Assembly: GCA_019188255.1 (NCBI GenBank)
Contig: JAETXT010000002.1
Coordinates: 5,332,001 to 5,396,000, forward strand
Reading direction: 5' to 3'
From: Verticillium longisporum
Taxonomy: Eukaryota > Ascomycota > Sordariomycetes > Glomerellales > Plectosphaerellaceae
Length of the DNA stretch: 64,000 bases
The position numbers were made by a program, and so were the translations under genes. The notes below the pieces were generated by a model. That model saw only the letters and a program-made list of their open reading frames with translations, did no database searches and was not told the origin of the DNA. Below, in pieces: positions 1-11,140 of this stretch (its first letter is position 1; every line of letters begins with the position of its first letter).

Positions 1-254
1 TCCATGACGGCGACATGATCTCCGGCCACTGGCTCGAGAAGTACATCAACAGCCCTGCACATCACACGCTGCACCACCTGTACTTCAACGTCAACTATGG
101 ACAGTACTTCACATGGGCTGACAATGCGTTTGATTCGCACCGCGCGCCCCGTCCCGAACTGGATCCTCTGCATGATGCTCTCAGGGTCATGCGTGAGAAG
201 GGCCTCGTCGATGAGAAGGGCGAACCCATCCCTCAGAGGAAGAAGGACGACTAA
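1..254 (+). CDS. erg3: C-5 sterol desaturase, C-terminal part (cut by window edge)
   Basis: This is the C-terminal end (about 84 residues) of a fatty acid hydroxylase/sterol desaturase family protein. The frame is open from base 3 and ends in TAA at 252-254. The segment HHTLHHLYFNVNYGQYFTWA carries the last histidine box (HxxHH) and the NYGQYFTWAD signature typical of Erg3. Family members are ER membrane di-iron enzymes that put the C5-6 double bond into episterol during ergosterol synthesis. The tail is charged and lysine-rich (QRKKDD), as expected for a cytosolic ER-retained end. The promoter, N-terminus and membrane spans lie outside the window. Related sterol C-4 methyl oxidases share the histidine boxes but not the NYGQYFTWAD string, so Erg3 is the better call. 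Confidence 0.8.
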   Translation, partial: HDGDMISGHWLEKYINSPAHHTLHHLYFNVNYGQYFTWADNAFDSHRAPRPELDPLHDALRVMREKGLVDEKGEPIPQRKKDD

Positions 255-1000
255 AGGGCTTTCAATTGAGCACTGCGACGTTCCGAAAGACGGGACGACG
301 TGACACAATCCTAGAGAGAGAAAAATAGAGACAGACCGCGCGGAATAGCGGACACATGGTAATTCAGCATGCTGGCATGCCTCGGATCGACTTATTCGAT
401 GGCTTGGAGCTAGGCTCACACGGGGTTTACTATTTTTTAATACATGTTAATATGATACCCGACTTTGACAATGTCATCGAGGGAATAACGAATCGAAATA
501 CTCAAGCCAAGCAAGACTCCCAAATTTCTCTGTATGTGGTGATGACAGTTTGACGATGGAAGCGGAGCTGCTGTTTGTAAAGGTACCGGGGCTGGCCTGT
601 TCTAAGCAAGGGCTTGGTTGGGGTCAGGTTGGAGACCCAGGAAAAGGTGGTACCGCCTTGACCCAATTGCCAGTGCAGGGCAGGCCACGTACGGTCGGTG
701 CACAAACAAAGTATGTACGTCATGTCATCGAATGTCAGTCGCGACCTGACTGACTACCTGCCTTACCTACCTACCTACCTAGGTACCTTAACTACCTATC
801 TCGCTGCGTGCTTTCTACGGCCCAGTGGCTAGACTTCAACAGTTCAACATCACGGTGACTTTACTTCACACGAGCAGGGGATTGGCGCAGATACTATTGA
901 GCTGACAATGGAACTCAACCTGGCATAGGTCTACCCAGTCAGAGTCTAGTCCCACAGTCGTTTCGTTCACTCGCACCCTTGTTGGCACAACCCCGCCACA
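255..1000. other. intergenic region, erg3 3' side and SAC-phosphatase promoter
   Basis: No gene is supported here. The stretch contains a TACC-rich array (listed separately) and the leader of the downstream phosphatase gene. The short open frames have no recognisable protein character. Confidence 0.6.
753..799. repeat. TACC tetranucleotide array with palindromic centre
   Basis: Four to five TACC units run into CCTAGG and then reverse (CTACCTACCTAGGTACC), so the centre can fold on itself. Similar CCTAGGTAGG/TACC clusters occur at 30718-30732, 31834-31846 and 62210-62230, always between genes. Confidence 0.7.
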
Positions 1001-4000
1001 ATGCCCGGCATCGCTCGCAAGGTGGTCATTTGCGCGGCGATCGACGGCCTCATCGTACAGCCTCTGTCCTCCAAAGGGCAGCGCCCCGCGCAGCCCGTCC
1101 GCATAGGATATGGTGACGGTGCCATTTCCCCAGCGCCGCGGGATCAACTCCCTGATCTCACCAAACCCAACGCCTCGTTCGAGGCTTTTGGTGTTGTGGG
1201 TTTGTTGACATCACAAGAGCTTCCCTCTCTGAAGCAGGCGTCTGACCTTCTCTCTCTCACATAGGCCTGATTACCCTTTCAAAACTAGATTTCCTCATCA
1301 CAATTACCCGTCGACACCAGGTCGCTCAAATTCTAGGATTTCCCATCTACGTTGTCACCGAGGTTGCGATCACACCATGCGCCTCTCGTCAGGAAGCCGA
1401 AGATGCCGTTCATCGGACCTCCGTGCAGCTGCAGACCCGTACTGATGACACGGACGCAGAGGACTCGGACAGCGATAGTACCATCGAGTTGATGGCCCAC
1501 GCTGCCGACGAGGTAGGCGATCAGACGCAGTCAGAGGGCTCCATCTCAGCAGGCGTTAAGAGCACCGTCGCTGAAGACGTCATGAGTCGTAAGGGAGGCT
1601 ATGGTCGATTCGCTCAGCGCTGGTTCAGCAGCTCCGGCTGGATGCAGGGCCAGAAACGCAGCGCAGGCTGGGGCTGCACGACGACTGAGACGCCACGAGC
1701 TTCGATGGATCAGCGACCGGACCTGGAGCCCCCGGCTGCATCGAAGGTGCCTCTGGAAGAAGAGGACGACAGAGTCAACGAGGCAAAGGCATCTTCTCTG
1801 CTTCCCAAATTGCTCCGAACTGCGCAAATTCTTTACGGGTCATCCAGGAGCTTCTTCTTCTCGTACGATGTAGACATTACCAGGCACTGGGCGACTCGAG
1901 CACAATCTCCATCTGATGGGCTGCCACTATACCGTCGCGTCAAACCTACATTCTTCTGGAACCGAAATACTTCTCAGCCATTCATTGATTCCGGAAACGA
2001 TGCGCTAGTTCTCCCTCTCATGCAGGGATTCGTCGGGCAGAGGGAGTTTATTATGGATAAAAGCCCACCGCAGCATGACGAAGACGCGAAAAACGCACTG
2101 GAAATGTCAAACATGTCTGCTCCAACATCTCCGCCAGGGTCGCCCCCTGCAGAAGCAATTCGCGGCTCCCTCGATCTCCGAGCTTCGGAAAAGAAGTTCC
2201 TGATTACGGTGATTTCTCGGCGGTCCATCAAGAGAGCCGGCCTCCGATATCTGCGCCGCGGTGTTGATGAGGATGGCCATGTGGCCAACGCTGTTGAGAC
2301 GGAGCAAATTCTGTCAAACTCTTCGTGGGATAAGAGTTCTAAAATTTATTCGTTCCTGCAAATTCGCGGCAGTATACCCCTATTCTTCACCCAGAGCCCG
2401 TACTCATTGAAACCTGCACCAGTCATACAACACTCCACAGAGGCAAACTTTGAAGCCTCTAAGAAGCACTTTGAGCGCCTCCACCGAGAATATGGTATGC
2501 TGCAAGTGGTCAACTTGGTGGAAAAACACAATGTTGAGGCTACAATCGGCAACGAATATCAGAATGCTGTCGCAAAGCTGAACGAAACCGTCTTCAGCGA
2601 TCATACTTCGCAAGTCCCGTTCGAATGGTTTGATTTCCACGCAGCCTGTCGTGGGATGAAGTTCGAAAACGTCAGCCTCCTACTGGATGCCATGAGGACC
2701 AAGCTTGACGAGCTTGGGAGCACCGTCGAAAAGGATGGAGAGCTGTTCCTCCGCCAACGTGGAGTGCTTCGGACAAACTGCATGGACTGTCTCGACCGGA
2801 CAAATGTTTGCCAGAGCTCATTTGCAAAGTACATGCTGGAATCACAGCTCAAGGCTGAGGGATACGATCTGAGCATGCAAGTAGACCAGCAATCTGCATG
2901 GTTCAACACGCTGTGGGCGGACAACGGAGACTCCGTGTCGAAGCAGTAGTAAGTCAAACTCCGTGAAGGCAGCTTACACTCGTTGAACTGATGGTGCTCC
3001 AGCGCTTCTACGGCAGCCATGAAAGGCGACTACACACGGTACAAGACTCGGAACTACAGAGGAATGCTCAATGATCTTGGCTTCTCATTGACAAGATTTT
3101 ACAACGGGTAATCTTGTCCAAGGGCTATCTGGGAGATCTCGCTAACACAACATGTAGCATGGTCAATGACTATTTCAGTCAAGCTGCCATTGACTTCCTC
3201 CTTGGCAACGTCACTTCAATGGTCTTTCAAGAGTTCGAAGCTGAAATGATGACGAAAGATCCCGCCATGTCGATGCTCAAGATGCGTGAATCAGCTATCG
3301 AATTATGCCAGAAACGCGTCATCTCAGACCAGAAAGAGGACTTTGTTGGCGGGTGGGTCATGCTGAGCCCTCCAATGTCTGACGCTGTCAAGTCACAGAC
3401 ACCCTTCGAAGAAGTGATTCTCCTTCTCACAGATGCTGCCCTTTATCTCTGTCGCTTTGACTGGAAGCTTGACAAGGTATCGTCGTTCGAACGCGTCGAC
3501 CTCGCGCATATCGTAGGTATTCGCTTCGGTACTTACATTACATCCACCGTTTCGCCTGGTCACACCGACGAGAGCAAGAACATTGGGTTCGTGGTGTCAT
3601 ATCAGCCTGGAAAGACTGACATCCAACGCACAAATACTCGTACGCTTTCGAGCAACTTTGTCAAACAACCTGGTCAGGCCGAGGAAGAGTCATCGGCCAC
3701 GGTGGCGGTCGACGAGCCTGCGGCGCCCTCGGGGCTGATGGGACTGCTGTCCGGTCATCGACCCAAACCCCAAACGCCGACTCGAAAGCTCGCCTTCAAG
3801 GCGCCGTATTCGCAGTCGTCGGCCGCGGTGACGGGTGAAGGGCCACGCTTGAGCGAGACACAGCAGGTTGTTAGTATCTGTGCTGATGTCGAGAGACTGG
3901 CCTTCAAAGCACAGCCCGGAAAGGACGTGCCTGGAACCAAGAGCATCATCGAGAGGGGTGACATCATCTCATTAGAGGACGCACGAGCAAACACGACGAT

Positions 4001-4046
4001 TTTAGACCAGCTGAGCCACTCTATAAAGAAGCTTGTTTGGGCGTAG
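1001..4046 (+). CDS. Sac2/INPP5F-type phosphoinositide phosphatase
   Basis: Four exons give 958 residues: 1001-1199, 1265-2948, 3003-3107 and 3158-4046; introns are 65, 54 and 50 nt and the sum is in frame. The N-terminal half is a SacI homology domain. The catalytic CX5R(T) motif is visible as RTNCMDCLDRTN near residue 570, followed by the conserved WADNGD and the exon-spanning YASTAAMKGDYTR segment. After a middle segment ending in DYFSQAAIDF, residues from about 730 (GGWVMLSPPM to the NIGFVVSYQPG segment) match the hSac2 domain, so the best relative is Sac2/INPP5F rather than Sac1 or a synaptojanin. Family members remove the 4-phosphate from PI4P on endosome and Golgi membranes. There is no C-terminal transmembrane pair as in Sac1. 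A disordered acidic/serine-rich insert (about residues 125-240) splits the SAC domain. The gene converges on the Bmt6-like gene with a 168-bp gap. Confidence 0.87.
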
Positions 4047-4214
4047 TGATAGTCCAGTGGTGGAAAAAGGGCGGTTAGAAAGCCTTGCTGGGAAGAATCA
4101 TATTGGCATGGCGGTACGCATCATGGGACTCTGATGGGTCTTTCGAGGAACGACATGAAGCGTTGCTCTCCCCTTTTTGCTCATTGCTTGCTTTGCTTTT
4201 CTTTCTTTATTTTT

Positions 4215-5426
4215 TCATGACCTTATAGCTCGATAGAGGTGCAATTGATACCGCATGTTCTCGAGCGGGATGGGATAGGTCACCGACTCGGACAGGCGAA
4301 ACCAAACTGAATCCTGAGAGTCAATCTTCTCCCAGTACCGGCCGCCCGTGCTTTGCGCTGATTCCCTCTGCTCCGGCTTCAAGAGACAGTGATCCATCAG
4401 CCAGTGCATGGGATACTTCTTCGACTCCTTGCCGACAGCGGCCTCAGAGTAGCTCCCCGGGCTATCAAGAACAAGAAGGAGCGAGCCTTCGGGAACGGTA
4501 GCTGTGAGATTCATGAGAAAGGCCGTCGTCTTGCCGATGCCTCCTGTTGTGTAAAGCTCGTTGAGAGTGAACAGGAGCGTGACAAGGAGGGGAGTTCCGT
4601 CGCCATTCGCCGTTTCGAGTCGACCAGCAAGCTGGTCGCGGGACATGGTGAGCGCGTTGTCATGGGTGAAGGCGGAGGAGAGAAGGTCCGGGTCGACGAG
4701 GGCCGCGTTGGTGGCCTTGGCAACGGCACTCGCGTACTTGGACAGGGCTGGCAGGGTTGTGAGGCTCCCGTGCAGGGCCTCGACGACGGGACCCCAGGGC
4801 GCTGAGTCGACGAGGTCGATGGTGCCCGTCAGGGGTTCACCGTTGTCCTCAGGGGTTTTGGCCGCGTTGACCAAGTGGAGGTAGGCGGCGAAGGCGGCAA
4901 TCTCAGCGGCGCCGCCGCCGAACGAAACCACCCTGAGGTTCTTCTTTGAACCTTCGGGACTCCCCGAGACCTCGGCGTCCTCTGCAGACGCCTCCTCGAC
5001 CGGCAGCATGAGGGCGTCGAGGTGCTCCGTCAGTCCGGTCAGCGCGGCGGCGTAGGCCAGGGCTCGGGTCGGACTCCAGCGAGCGGCGTAGGCGTTGAGG
5101 AGCGCCGGGCGGGCGTTGGAGAAGGCGGCGTCAAAGTCACGGGCGAAGAGGGCAGCCTTGGTCTCCTGAAGCAGGGGTGTCAGGACGAAGGCGTCGCGGT
5201 CCTCCTCTGTTGCAGCGGCGACGAAAAGGTTGGCGAAGGTATTGCGGAAGATGTCCAGGATGCGCTGCTGCAGAGCCAGGGGGAGTTCTGGAGTGGTGGG
5301 TTCCTCCTCTGGTGTCTCAACGAACGCTTTCTTGGGCTTCGTTGTCTTGGATAGCTTTTTCTTTGTCCAGGAAGGCTTTTGACCTGAAGGCGCATTTTGC
5401 GATGGGTGGGATTTTTTGCCGGGCAT
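4215..5426 (-). CDS. bmt6: Bmt6-like 25S rRNA (uracil-N3) methyltransferase
   Basis: An intronless gene for 403 residues. The basic N-terminus (KKKLSKTTKPKK) suits a nucleolar protein. The SAM-binding core is recognisable from RVVSFGGGAAEIAAFAAYL (about 165-185), corresponding to motif I, and the following acidic strand TIDLVDSAPW. The C-terminal ends YPIPLENMRYQLHLYRAIR is the most conserved block of this fungal methyltransferase family (formerly DUF3115, Methyltransf_34). The yeast member methylates a uridine of 25S rRNA during ribosome assembly. The start is the first ATG, preceded by a short AT-rich leader, and no intron is needed. It is tail-to-tail with the phosphatase gene and divergent from transketolase over 2 kb. 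Confidence 0.82.
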   Translation of the reverse strand: MPGKKSHPSQNAPSGQKPSWTKKKLSKTTKPKKAFVETPEEEPTTPELPLALQQRILDIFRNTFANLFVAAATEEDRDAFVLTPLLQETKAALFARDFDAAFSNARPALLNAYAARWSPTRALAYAAALTGLTEHLDALMLPVEEASAEDAEVSGSPEGSKKNLRVVSFGGGAAEIAAFAAYLHLVNAAKTPEDNGEPLTGTIDLVDSAPWGPVVEALHGSLTTLPALSKYASAVAKATNAALVDPDLLSSAFTHDNALTMSRDQLAGRLETANGDGTPLLVTLLFTLNELYTTGGIGKTTAFLMNLTATVPEGSLLLVLDSPGSYSEAAVGKESKKYPMHWLMDHCLLKPEQRESAQSTGGRYWEKIDSQDSVWFRLSESVTYPIPLENMRYQLHLYRAIRS

Positions 5427-6314
5427 GATGTTGACGCTGGCTAAGTGAATGCGTAAGTATCTTCTTATGTGAACCGCTGAAGGAACTCTGAAATAATTTG
5501 GATTTTGGATTAATTCATTTGGTGCAGGATCAGACAGTCATTATTGAAGATCCTGAAAGAAGATCACAAATTTACTGGTCGGGGTGAGGCATTGTGGGAT
5601 ACTTCTACTGCAGGCTACAGCGCGGTTTGCATGATATACGGCAGGCCTCTAGTGCATTGTGCATCAGTCAGAAGCCGTGCCTACCTTACCCTCACAATCA
5701 GAGCCAGTCATATGAGTTCAACAGCCAGAAACCCGTTGTACAAGCATTTGAACATTTTCCCAAATCCGCCTGGAAGTATCAGTCAAACGTCGAACAGGAT
5801 GTCTGGCCCTGGAGGCCTTCTCCCGACCAGGCTCGGTCGGGTCGGGTGATTCGCTGGGCTAAATAGACGTGTTCATCTCGAGAGTCTTCACCGAAGGCCC
5901 CGCCTTTCGGACAGACTCGCAAATCCCATTCGCGCGGTTAAATTATCCGCCGGGTGTGGCTAATTCACTCAACAAACAAATGGGCTTGGGGCCAGACCTG
6001 GCTGAAGCCATCGTGAGGTGAGGTTGCTCGGCGCGTGGACGGAAATGTGAGCGAGCGGACGAGTCCCGGCACATGCGCCGCAGTGAGGACGTCCCGAAAG
6101 CACGCCACAGGATCTGCAGGGGTCCTAGCAGTAAAATGCGCTGCCCCCTAGTAACCTTCGCCTCCGATGTCGAAGCGATAGCCTATCGAAAAGCCAGCCC
6201 TGTGATGCGACGATATCCGCGGACGAACTGGCCTGGCACTGCCCAGATCTACGGCGGATGCCACTCACTTAGAAAGCCAAACAATCGCCGCAGAATTATC
6301 CTCACACATTTAGG

Positions 6315-6325
6315 CCCCCCCCCCC
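6315..6325. repeat. C11 homopolymer
   Basis: Eleven consecutive C in non-coding DNA. The length may be unreliable given the likely homopolymer errors elsewhere in this window. Confidence 0.8.
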
Positions 6326-7052
6326 AGCTCGTCATCCTTTCTGCTTGACTCTGCAGATGACGTAGTGTCTAGGCCTTTCGTTCATGGGCTGTCGATACCT
6401 TGATGGAGCCTCTGCGAAATTACCGTATAGCACATACATGTATACCATGTACAACTGTACCAACTCTCAAGGTGGTGGAACAGTGAAGAAGATCTGGCAC
6501 TGACTCAAAAAGAGGAGCGATGACATAGCTCGGACCGCCGACAACGGGGAAGAGTGGCACTGGTATGGGCCGGACACCGGACACGCTGGACCCAGGTGGG
6601 GGGTTTCGCTGCTTGCCGTTCACGTTTCGGCGGCCTACTCGCTGGCTGGTTGCTGAGTGAGCTAGCTCCCTTGTTGGCCACCCGGTAAGGTCGGTGACGC
6701 GAGGGCAAACCGCCGTGGAGTTGGTATGCACGCGGAATGCCGCCTCGAGTGCGTAGCATCAATTTTGTTCCTCGACACTTTATCGACGACGCTCAATCGA
6801 GCTCAGAGGTGGCCAATGGTGTCGTTATCACATGAGGCTGGTGTGCAAGATGGCCAGGGAATAGGTAGATAACAACAGGAGATGTGACGGAAATGTCAGA
6901 CCCGTCGCGGGCGGCTGGCGGGCATCGCGGAAAAGACGCACCCAAGATGGCGAGGTGGATGAGCTCTGTTCGACGGCATTTACGTCGAGTGGATGATATG
7001 ATGGCGCCGGCCCCACCAGACCGAGACGGCCCCGGCGTCTCGAAATACGTGT

Positions 7053-7069
7053 GGGGGGGGGGGGGGGGG
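7053..7069. repeat. G17 homopolymer
   Basis: Seventeen consecutive G on the plus strand, about 360 bp upstream of the transketolase start. It is a potential quadruplex former and a hard stretch for sequencing. Confidence 0.85.
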
Positions 7070-7428
7070 CGCAAAATGTGCAAGTAAGAACTGGGTGAAT
7101 GAGAAGTCAGCTAGCCAGCTTTGTCACCGTAACGTGCTTCGGACGCCATTGACCTGGGAGGAGGAAGATCATCTCGCTCGCTCGCGCTCTGCTCTTCCCG
7201 GCAGGCGTTGCCCAGTGGGCAGTGGCACTGCACCCCCACCATCGTTCTGCCCCTCCTCCACCCCTCCACCCCTCCTTCCCAACCTATCCACGGCCCAGCT
7301 AAATATCCTTCCAACCTACCCGCGTAATCTCTCATCATCTTTCCTGCATCACCAATTCTTCCGTGAAGAAACATTTTTTACTCTTGAAGCTTCATTTTTT
7401 CGTGGCTCTCCAGAAGAATACCGCAATC

Positions 7429-9895
7429 ATGGGCTACACCGATCAAGACTGGAAGGCGATCAACACGATCCGCACGCTCGCCGTAAGTTCCTCCCCCTCT
7501 CAACTCGACCCCGCCATCCTCGATGCCCCGCCGTCGTCACACGTCGTCACCGCGCGGTCCTTGGGTGGTGCCGACGAAAGCATCACAACGAACCTTGCAA
7601 CGCTCAATTCCTCCGCGCGGACCTCCAGATACTGATGTGAATTCGTCTCAAGGTCGATGCCACCTTCAACAGCAACTCGGGCCACCCCGGCGCGCCCATG
7701 TAAGTTTCTCCGTCGACATTCCTCCACAACTGGCTGAACAAGCATCACTGACAAGATTCATCACAGGGGTATGGCGCCTGTTGCCCACGTCCTGTGGAAG
7801 AACATCATGAAGTTCAACCCCAAGAACCCCAAGTGGCTCAACAGGGATCGCTTCGTTCTCTCGTATGCCGCTCCCGCCATGCTCCCCCCCCATCGGGCCT
7901 CCTCTAACTTTCTGCCTCCAGCAACGGCCACGGCTGCATGCTCCAGTACGCGCTTCTTCACCTCTTCGACTTCGGTCTGACCATTGACGACCTGAAGGCC
8001 TTCCGCGTAAGTAATTCTGCTTGACTATCCATCGCGGCTGCATCACACACTCACACCTGTCTTCAGTCCGTCGACAGCATTACGCCCGGCCACCCCGAGG
8101 CGCACGACACCCCCGGTGTTGAGGTCACCACTGGCCCTCTCGGCCAGGGTATTTGCAATGCCGTTGGCCTGGCCATGGCCCAAGCCCACACTGCTGCCAC
8201 GTTCAACAAGGATGGCTTCAACCTGGTTGACAACTACACATACTGCTTCCTCGGTGACGGCTGCCTGATGGAGGGTGTCTCTGGCGAGGCTTCTTCCCTC
8301 GCTGGCCACCTCCAGCTCGGCAACCTCATTGCCGTCTGGGACGACAACCACATTTCCATTGACGGTGACACCAACGTCGCCTTCACTGAGGACGTCATCA
8401 AGAGGTACGAGGCGTACGGCTGGCACGTCGTCTCCGTCTCTGATGGTGACAACGACCTCGAGGGCATCGAGGCCGCCTTCAAGAAGTGCCAGGAGGTCAA
8501 GGACAAGCCTTCCCTGATCGCTCTGAGGACCACTATCGGCTTCGGCTCCAAGCAGCAGGGCACCCACGGTGTCCACGGCTCTCCCCTCAAGGCCGACGAC
8601 ATCAAGCAGCTCAAGGAGAAGTTCGGCTTCAACCCCGATGAGAGCTTCGCCGTCCCCCAGGAGGTCTACGATGCCTACAACAAGCACGCTGCCGAGGGTG
8701 CCGCCGCCGAGGAGGAGTGGAACAAGCTCTTTGCCAAGTATGGTGAGAAGTTCTCTTCCGAGCACGCCGATCTCACCCGCCGCCTCACTGGCGACCTCCC
8801 CGAGGGCTGGGAAAAGAGCCTGCCTGTCTACACCCCCGCCGACGCTGCTGTTGCCTCTCGTAAGCTTTCTGAGATCGTTCTCTCCAAGGTTGAGGGCGTT
8901 CTCCCCGAGCTTGTCGGTGGCTCTGCCGATTTGACCGGCTCCAACCTGACCAGGTGGAAGGAGGCCGTCGACTTCCAGGCTCCTCAGACCAAGCTCGGTG
9001 ACTATGCCGGCCGCTACATCCGCTACGGTGTCCGCGAGCACGCCATGGGTGCCATCATGAACGGTCTTGCCGCCTACGGCACCATCTTGCCCTATGGCGG
9101 TACCTTCCTCAACTTCGTCTCGTACGCTGCCGGTGCCATCCGTCTCTCTGCTCTGTCCCAGGTCCGCGCCATCTGGGTCGCCACCCACGACTCGATCGGT
9201 CTCGGTGAGGACGGTCCCACCCACCAGCCTATTGAGACTCTTGCCCACTTCCGTGCTCTCCCCAACTGCATGGTCTGGCGCCCTGCCGACGGCAACGAGA
9301 CCAGCGCTGCCTACTACGTCGCCCTCACCTCCAAGCACACACCTAGCATTATTGCCCTGTCGCGCCAGAACCTGCCCCAGCTCGAGGGCTCCGTCCTGGA
9401 GAAGTCTGTCAAGGGTGGATACGTCCTGCACGAGGAGGAGGGTGCCGATGTCACCCTTGTCTCCACCGGTTCCGAAGTTTGCATCTGTGTTGATGCTGTC
9501 AAGGAGCTCAAGGAGAAGCACAACATCAAGGCCCGTGTCGTTTCCATTCCTTGCTTCGAGGTCTTCGATGCGCAGTCCAAGGAGTACCGCCTCAGCGTCC
9601 TGCCCGACGGCATCCCCTCTCTGTCCGTTGAGGTCATGAGCACCATGGGCTGGGAGCGCTACACGCACGAGCAGTTCGGTCTCAACCGCTTCGGTGCCTC
9701 CGGCGCTTACAAGGACGTCTACAAGGTATGTTGTCTTCTTTGTCTTGCTGCGTTTTTCGGAACTAACGACCGCTTTAGAAGTTCGAGTTCACTCCCGAGG
9801 GCATCGCCAAGCGCGCGGTTGCCACCGTTGACTTCTGGAAGGACGTTCCCAACATCCGCTCCCCCATCAACCGTGCGTTCCAGCAGCCCATTTAA
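7429..9895 (+). CDS. TKL1: transketolase
   Basis: Six exons (7429-7482, 7653-7699, 7767-7862, 7922-8006, 8067-9725, 9779-9895) give 685 residues, the normal length of fungal transketolase. The start context is CCGCAATCATGG. The order is the usual one: the N-terminal [13 protein letters not shown] and [12 protein letters not shown] motifs, the thiamine diphosphate/Mg binding [14 protein letters not shown] with downstream N (DDNHISIDG), then the pyrimidine-binding domain with [15 protein letters not shown], the [18 protein letters not shown] loop and the C-terminal domain. The enzyme moves two-carbon units between ketose and aldose phosphates in the non-oxidative pentose phosphate pathway, in the cytosol. 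Four short introns sit in the first 650 bp and one near the 3' end, while the 1.66-kb central exon has very strong C-ending codon bias, consistent with high expression. That bias also leaves a 541-codon antisense frame open, which is not a gene. Confidence 0.97.
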
Positions 9896-10276
9896 GCCAA
9901 TGATTGGGGAAAGGATAAGGATACCAAGCGTTCAGAAAACAGAGACATGTGCTTTGATGATGCCACGTTGGACGGGAATCGGGTAGATGACTTTTTTTTT
10001 ATATTTCGAGATAGAGGAACTGAAATGAAAATGATGGTTTAGCAAGCTCATAGCGTACCGGCAATAGTCATTGGGGCGTGATTCATGTATTTCCATTAAG
10101 TGTCGTGATGGTCATCTAATCGTCCAATTCATTCGGACTGTCTGCGACAAACAGACCCCAAGTAGCTTTCAAAGGCAATCAAGGAGGCATGGTGGCCATC
10201 TTGTCACATTTCGTCCTTGTTTCTTCCTGTCTCCAGATGCGCGCGCGCGCAAGCCCGTCAACCTCAACATGCCATT
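9896..10276. other. 3' region shared by transketolase and the convergent gene
   Basis: About 380 bp between two convergent stops. It holds the transketolase 3' UTR (A/T-rich with a T9 run near 9992) and a GCGCGCGCGC tract at 10241-10250. No gene seen. Confidence 0.6.
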
Positions 10277-11140
10277 TCACCCAGTTTCGTCGCTGTCGTA
10301 GCGCCTGTTCTCCTCGACGGTCCACTCGCGCTGGACTTCCCTCGCGACGCGCTCCAGTCTGACGGCCGCGCGCCGCGCCTCGAGCGCCTCCTCGGCTGTG
10401 CCGGCCACGACGAGGCCTATGAGCATGGGCGCCGCGCCGGCGGCGGGGGTCTCGAGATCGTCCTGCGCGCTGCGACGGCGAGGAGCTGTCTGTTTCCTCT
10501 TGGCGGGGGGCGTAGCTGCTGCTGCTGCTGCTGATGCGCGGCCCGAGTCGCGAGTGTGCGGCCTGCTTCTCGGGGGCGGGACACCGTTGGAACGGGATGA
10601 GGTCGTGGCAGCGGCGGTGGCGGCGGTGGGGTCGGAGCCGGAGCTCGAGAGGGTGGCGGCGGCGAGGAGGTCTGTCGGGGGCGCGAGGGCGGAATGGGCC
10701 AATGTGGAGGGGGACGGGTCGGCGGCGGCGGCGGCGGCGGCCGGATTCAGGGAGGAGGAGGATGCGGGTGGCCCCGTGACGACGACGCCGCCGCCGGTGC
10801 CGGTGGATGGGGAGCCGGCGCGACGGGGGGACGTCGCCGAGGAGGCTATGCGTGCCGCGGTGGGGGCGTGCGCGGAGGAGGAGGACGAGGCGGCGGCGGC
10901 GGCTGGGTCGAGGTAGGAGGTCAGGACGACGGGGGCGCCGGGGCCGTGCTCGACCATGAGGCGCTGGGGGTGGCCCAGCGCGAGGCGATGGGCGGCGGCG
11001 TGGGCGGTCAGGGAGGTTGTCGCGAGGGACGTCAGGGCCTCGAGCTGGGTGTCTGAGCGGGCGGATGTGAGGATCGGGTGGAGATTGCGGTCGGAGAGGT
11101 GGAGGGAGAGTGTGGGATGCTGAGAGGGTAGAGAGGTCAT
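10277..11140 (-). CDS. Ala/Ser-rich protein, possible split Roadblock/LAMTOR-like fold
   Basis: A single-exon ORF of 287 residues. Two ordered parts flank a low-complexity middle. The N-terminal ~75 residues (LSDRNLHPILTSARSDTQLE, a helical stretch, then RLMVEHGPGAPVVLTSYLDP) look like helix plus beta strands. The last ~55 residues (MLIGLVVAGTAEEALEARR then a long helix) look like a beta strand followed by a helix. Between them about 150 residues are Ala, Ser, Pro and Gly. A Roadblock fold split by an insert would look like this, as in fungal EGO/Ragulator subunits that tether Rag GTPases to the vacuole, but no diagnostic residue proves it. The repetitive middle coincides with GGC/GCC runs in the DNA. 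The gene is convergent with transketolase. I do not recognise it with certainty; existence as a gene is likely, function is a guess. Confidence 0.55.
   Translation of the reverse strand: MTSLPSQHPTLSLHLSDRNLHPILTSARSDTQLEALTSLATTSLTAHAAAHRLALGHPQRLMVEHGPGAPVVLTSYLDPAAAAASSSSSAHAPTAARIASSATSPRRAGSPSTGTGGGVVVTGPPASSSSLNPAAAAAAADPSPSTLAHSALAPPTDLLAAATLSSSGSDPTAATAAATTSSRSNGVPPPRSRPHTRDSGRASAAAAAATPPAKRKQTAPRRRSAQDDLETPAAGAAPMLIGLVVAGTAEEALEARRAAVRLERVAREVQREWTVEENRRYDSDETG

Larger units (their letters stand above)
5427..7428. other. divergent intergenic region bmt6 / transketolase
   Basis: Two kilobases with no convincing gene. It carries a C11 run (6315-6325) and a G17 run (7053-7069). The last ~200 bp before the transketolase start are strongly pyrimidine-rich (CCCCTCCTCCACCCC type), the usual look of a core promoter and leader of a highly expressed fungal gene. 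ORFs of 60-180 codons here look like random translation of GC-rich DNA. Confidence 0.6.

Noticed and set aside
8043..9668. 541-codon open frame on the minus strand opposite transketolase
   Set aside because: It mirrors the strongly C/G-ending codons of the sense gene; the translation is Leu/Val/Gly/Glu-rich filler with no motif, whereas the sense strand is an intact enzyme.
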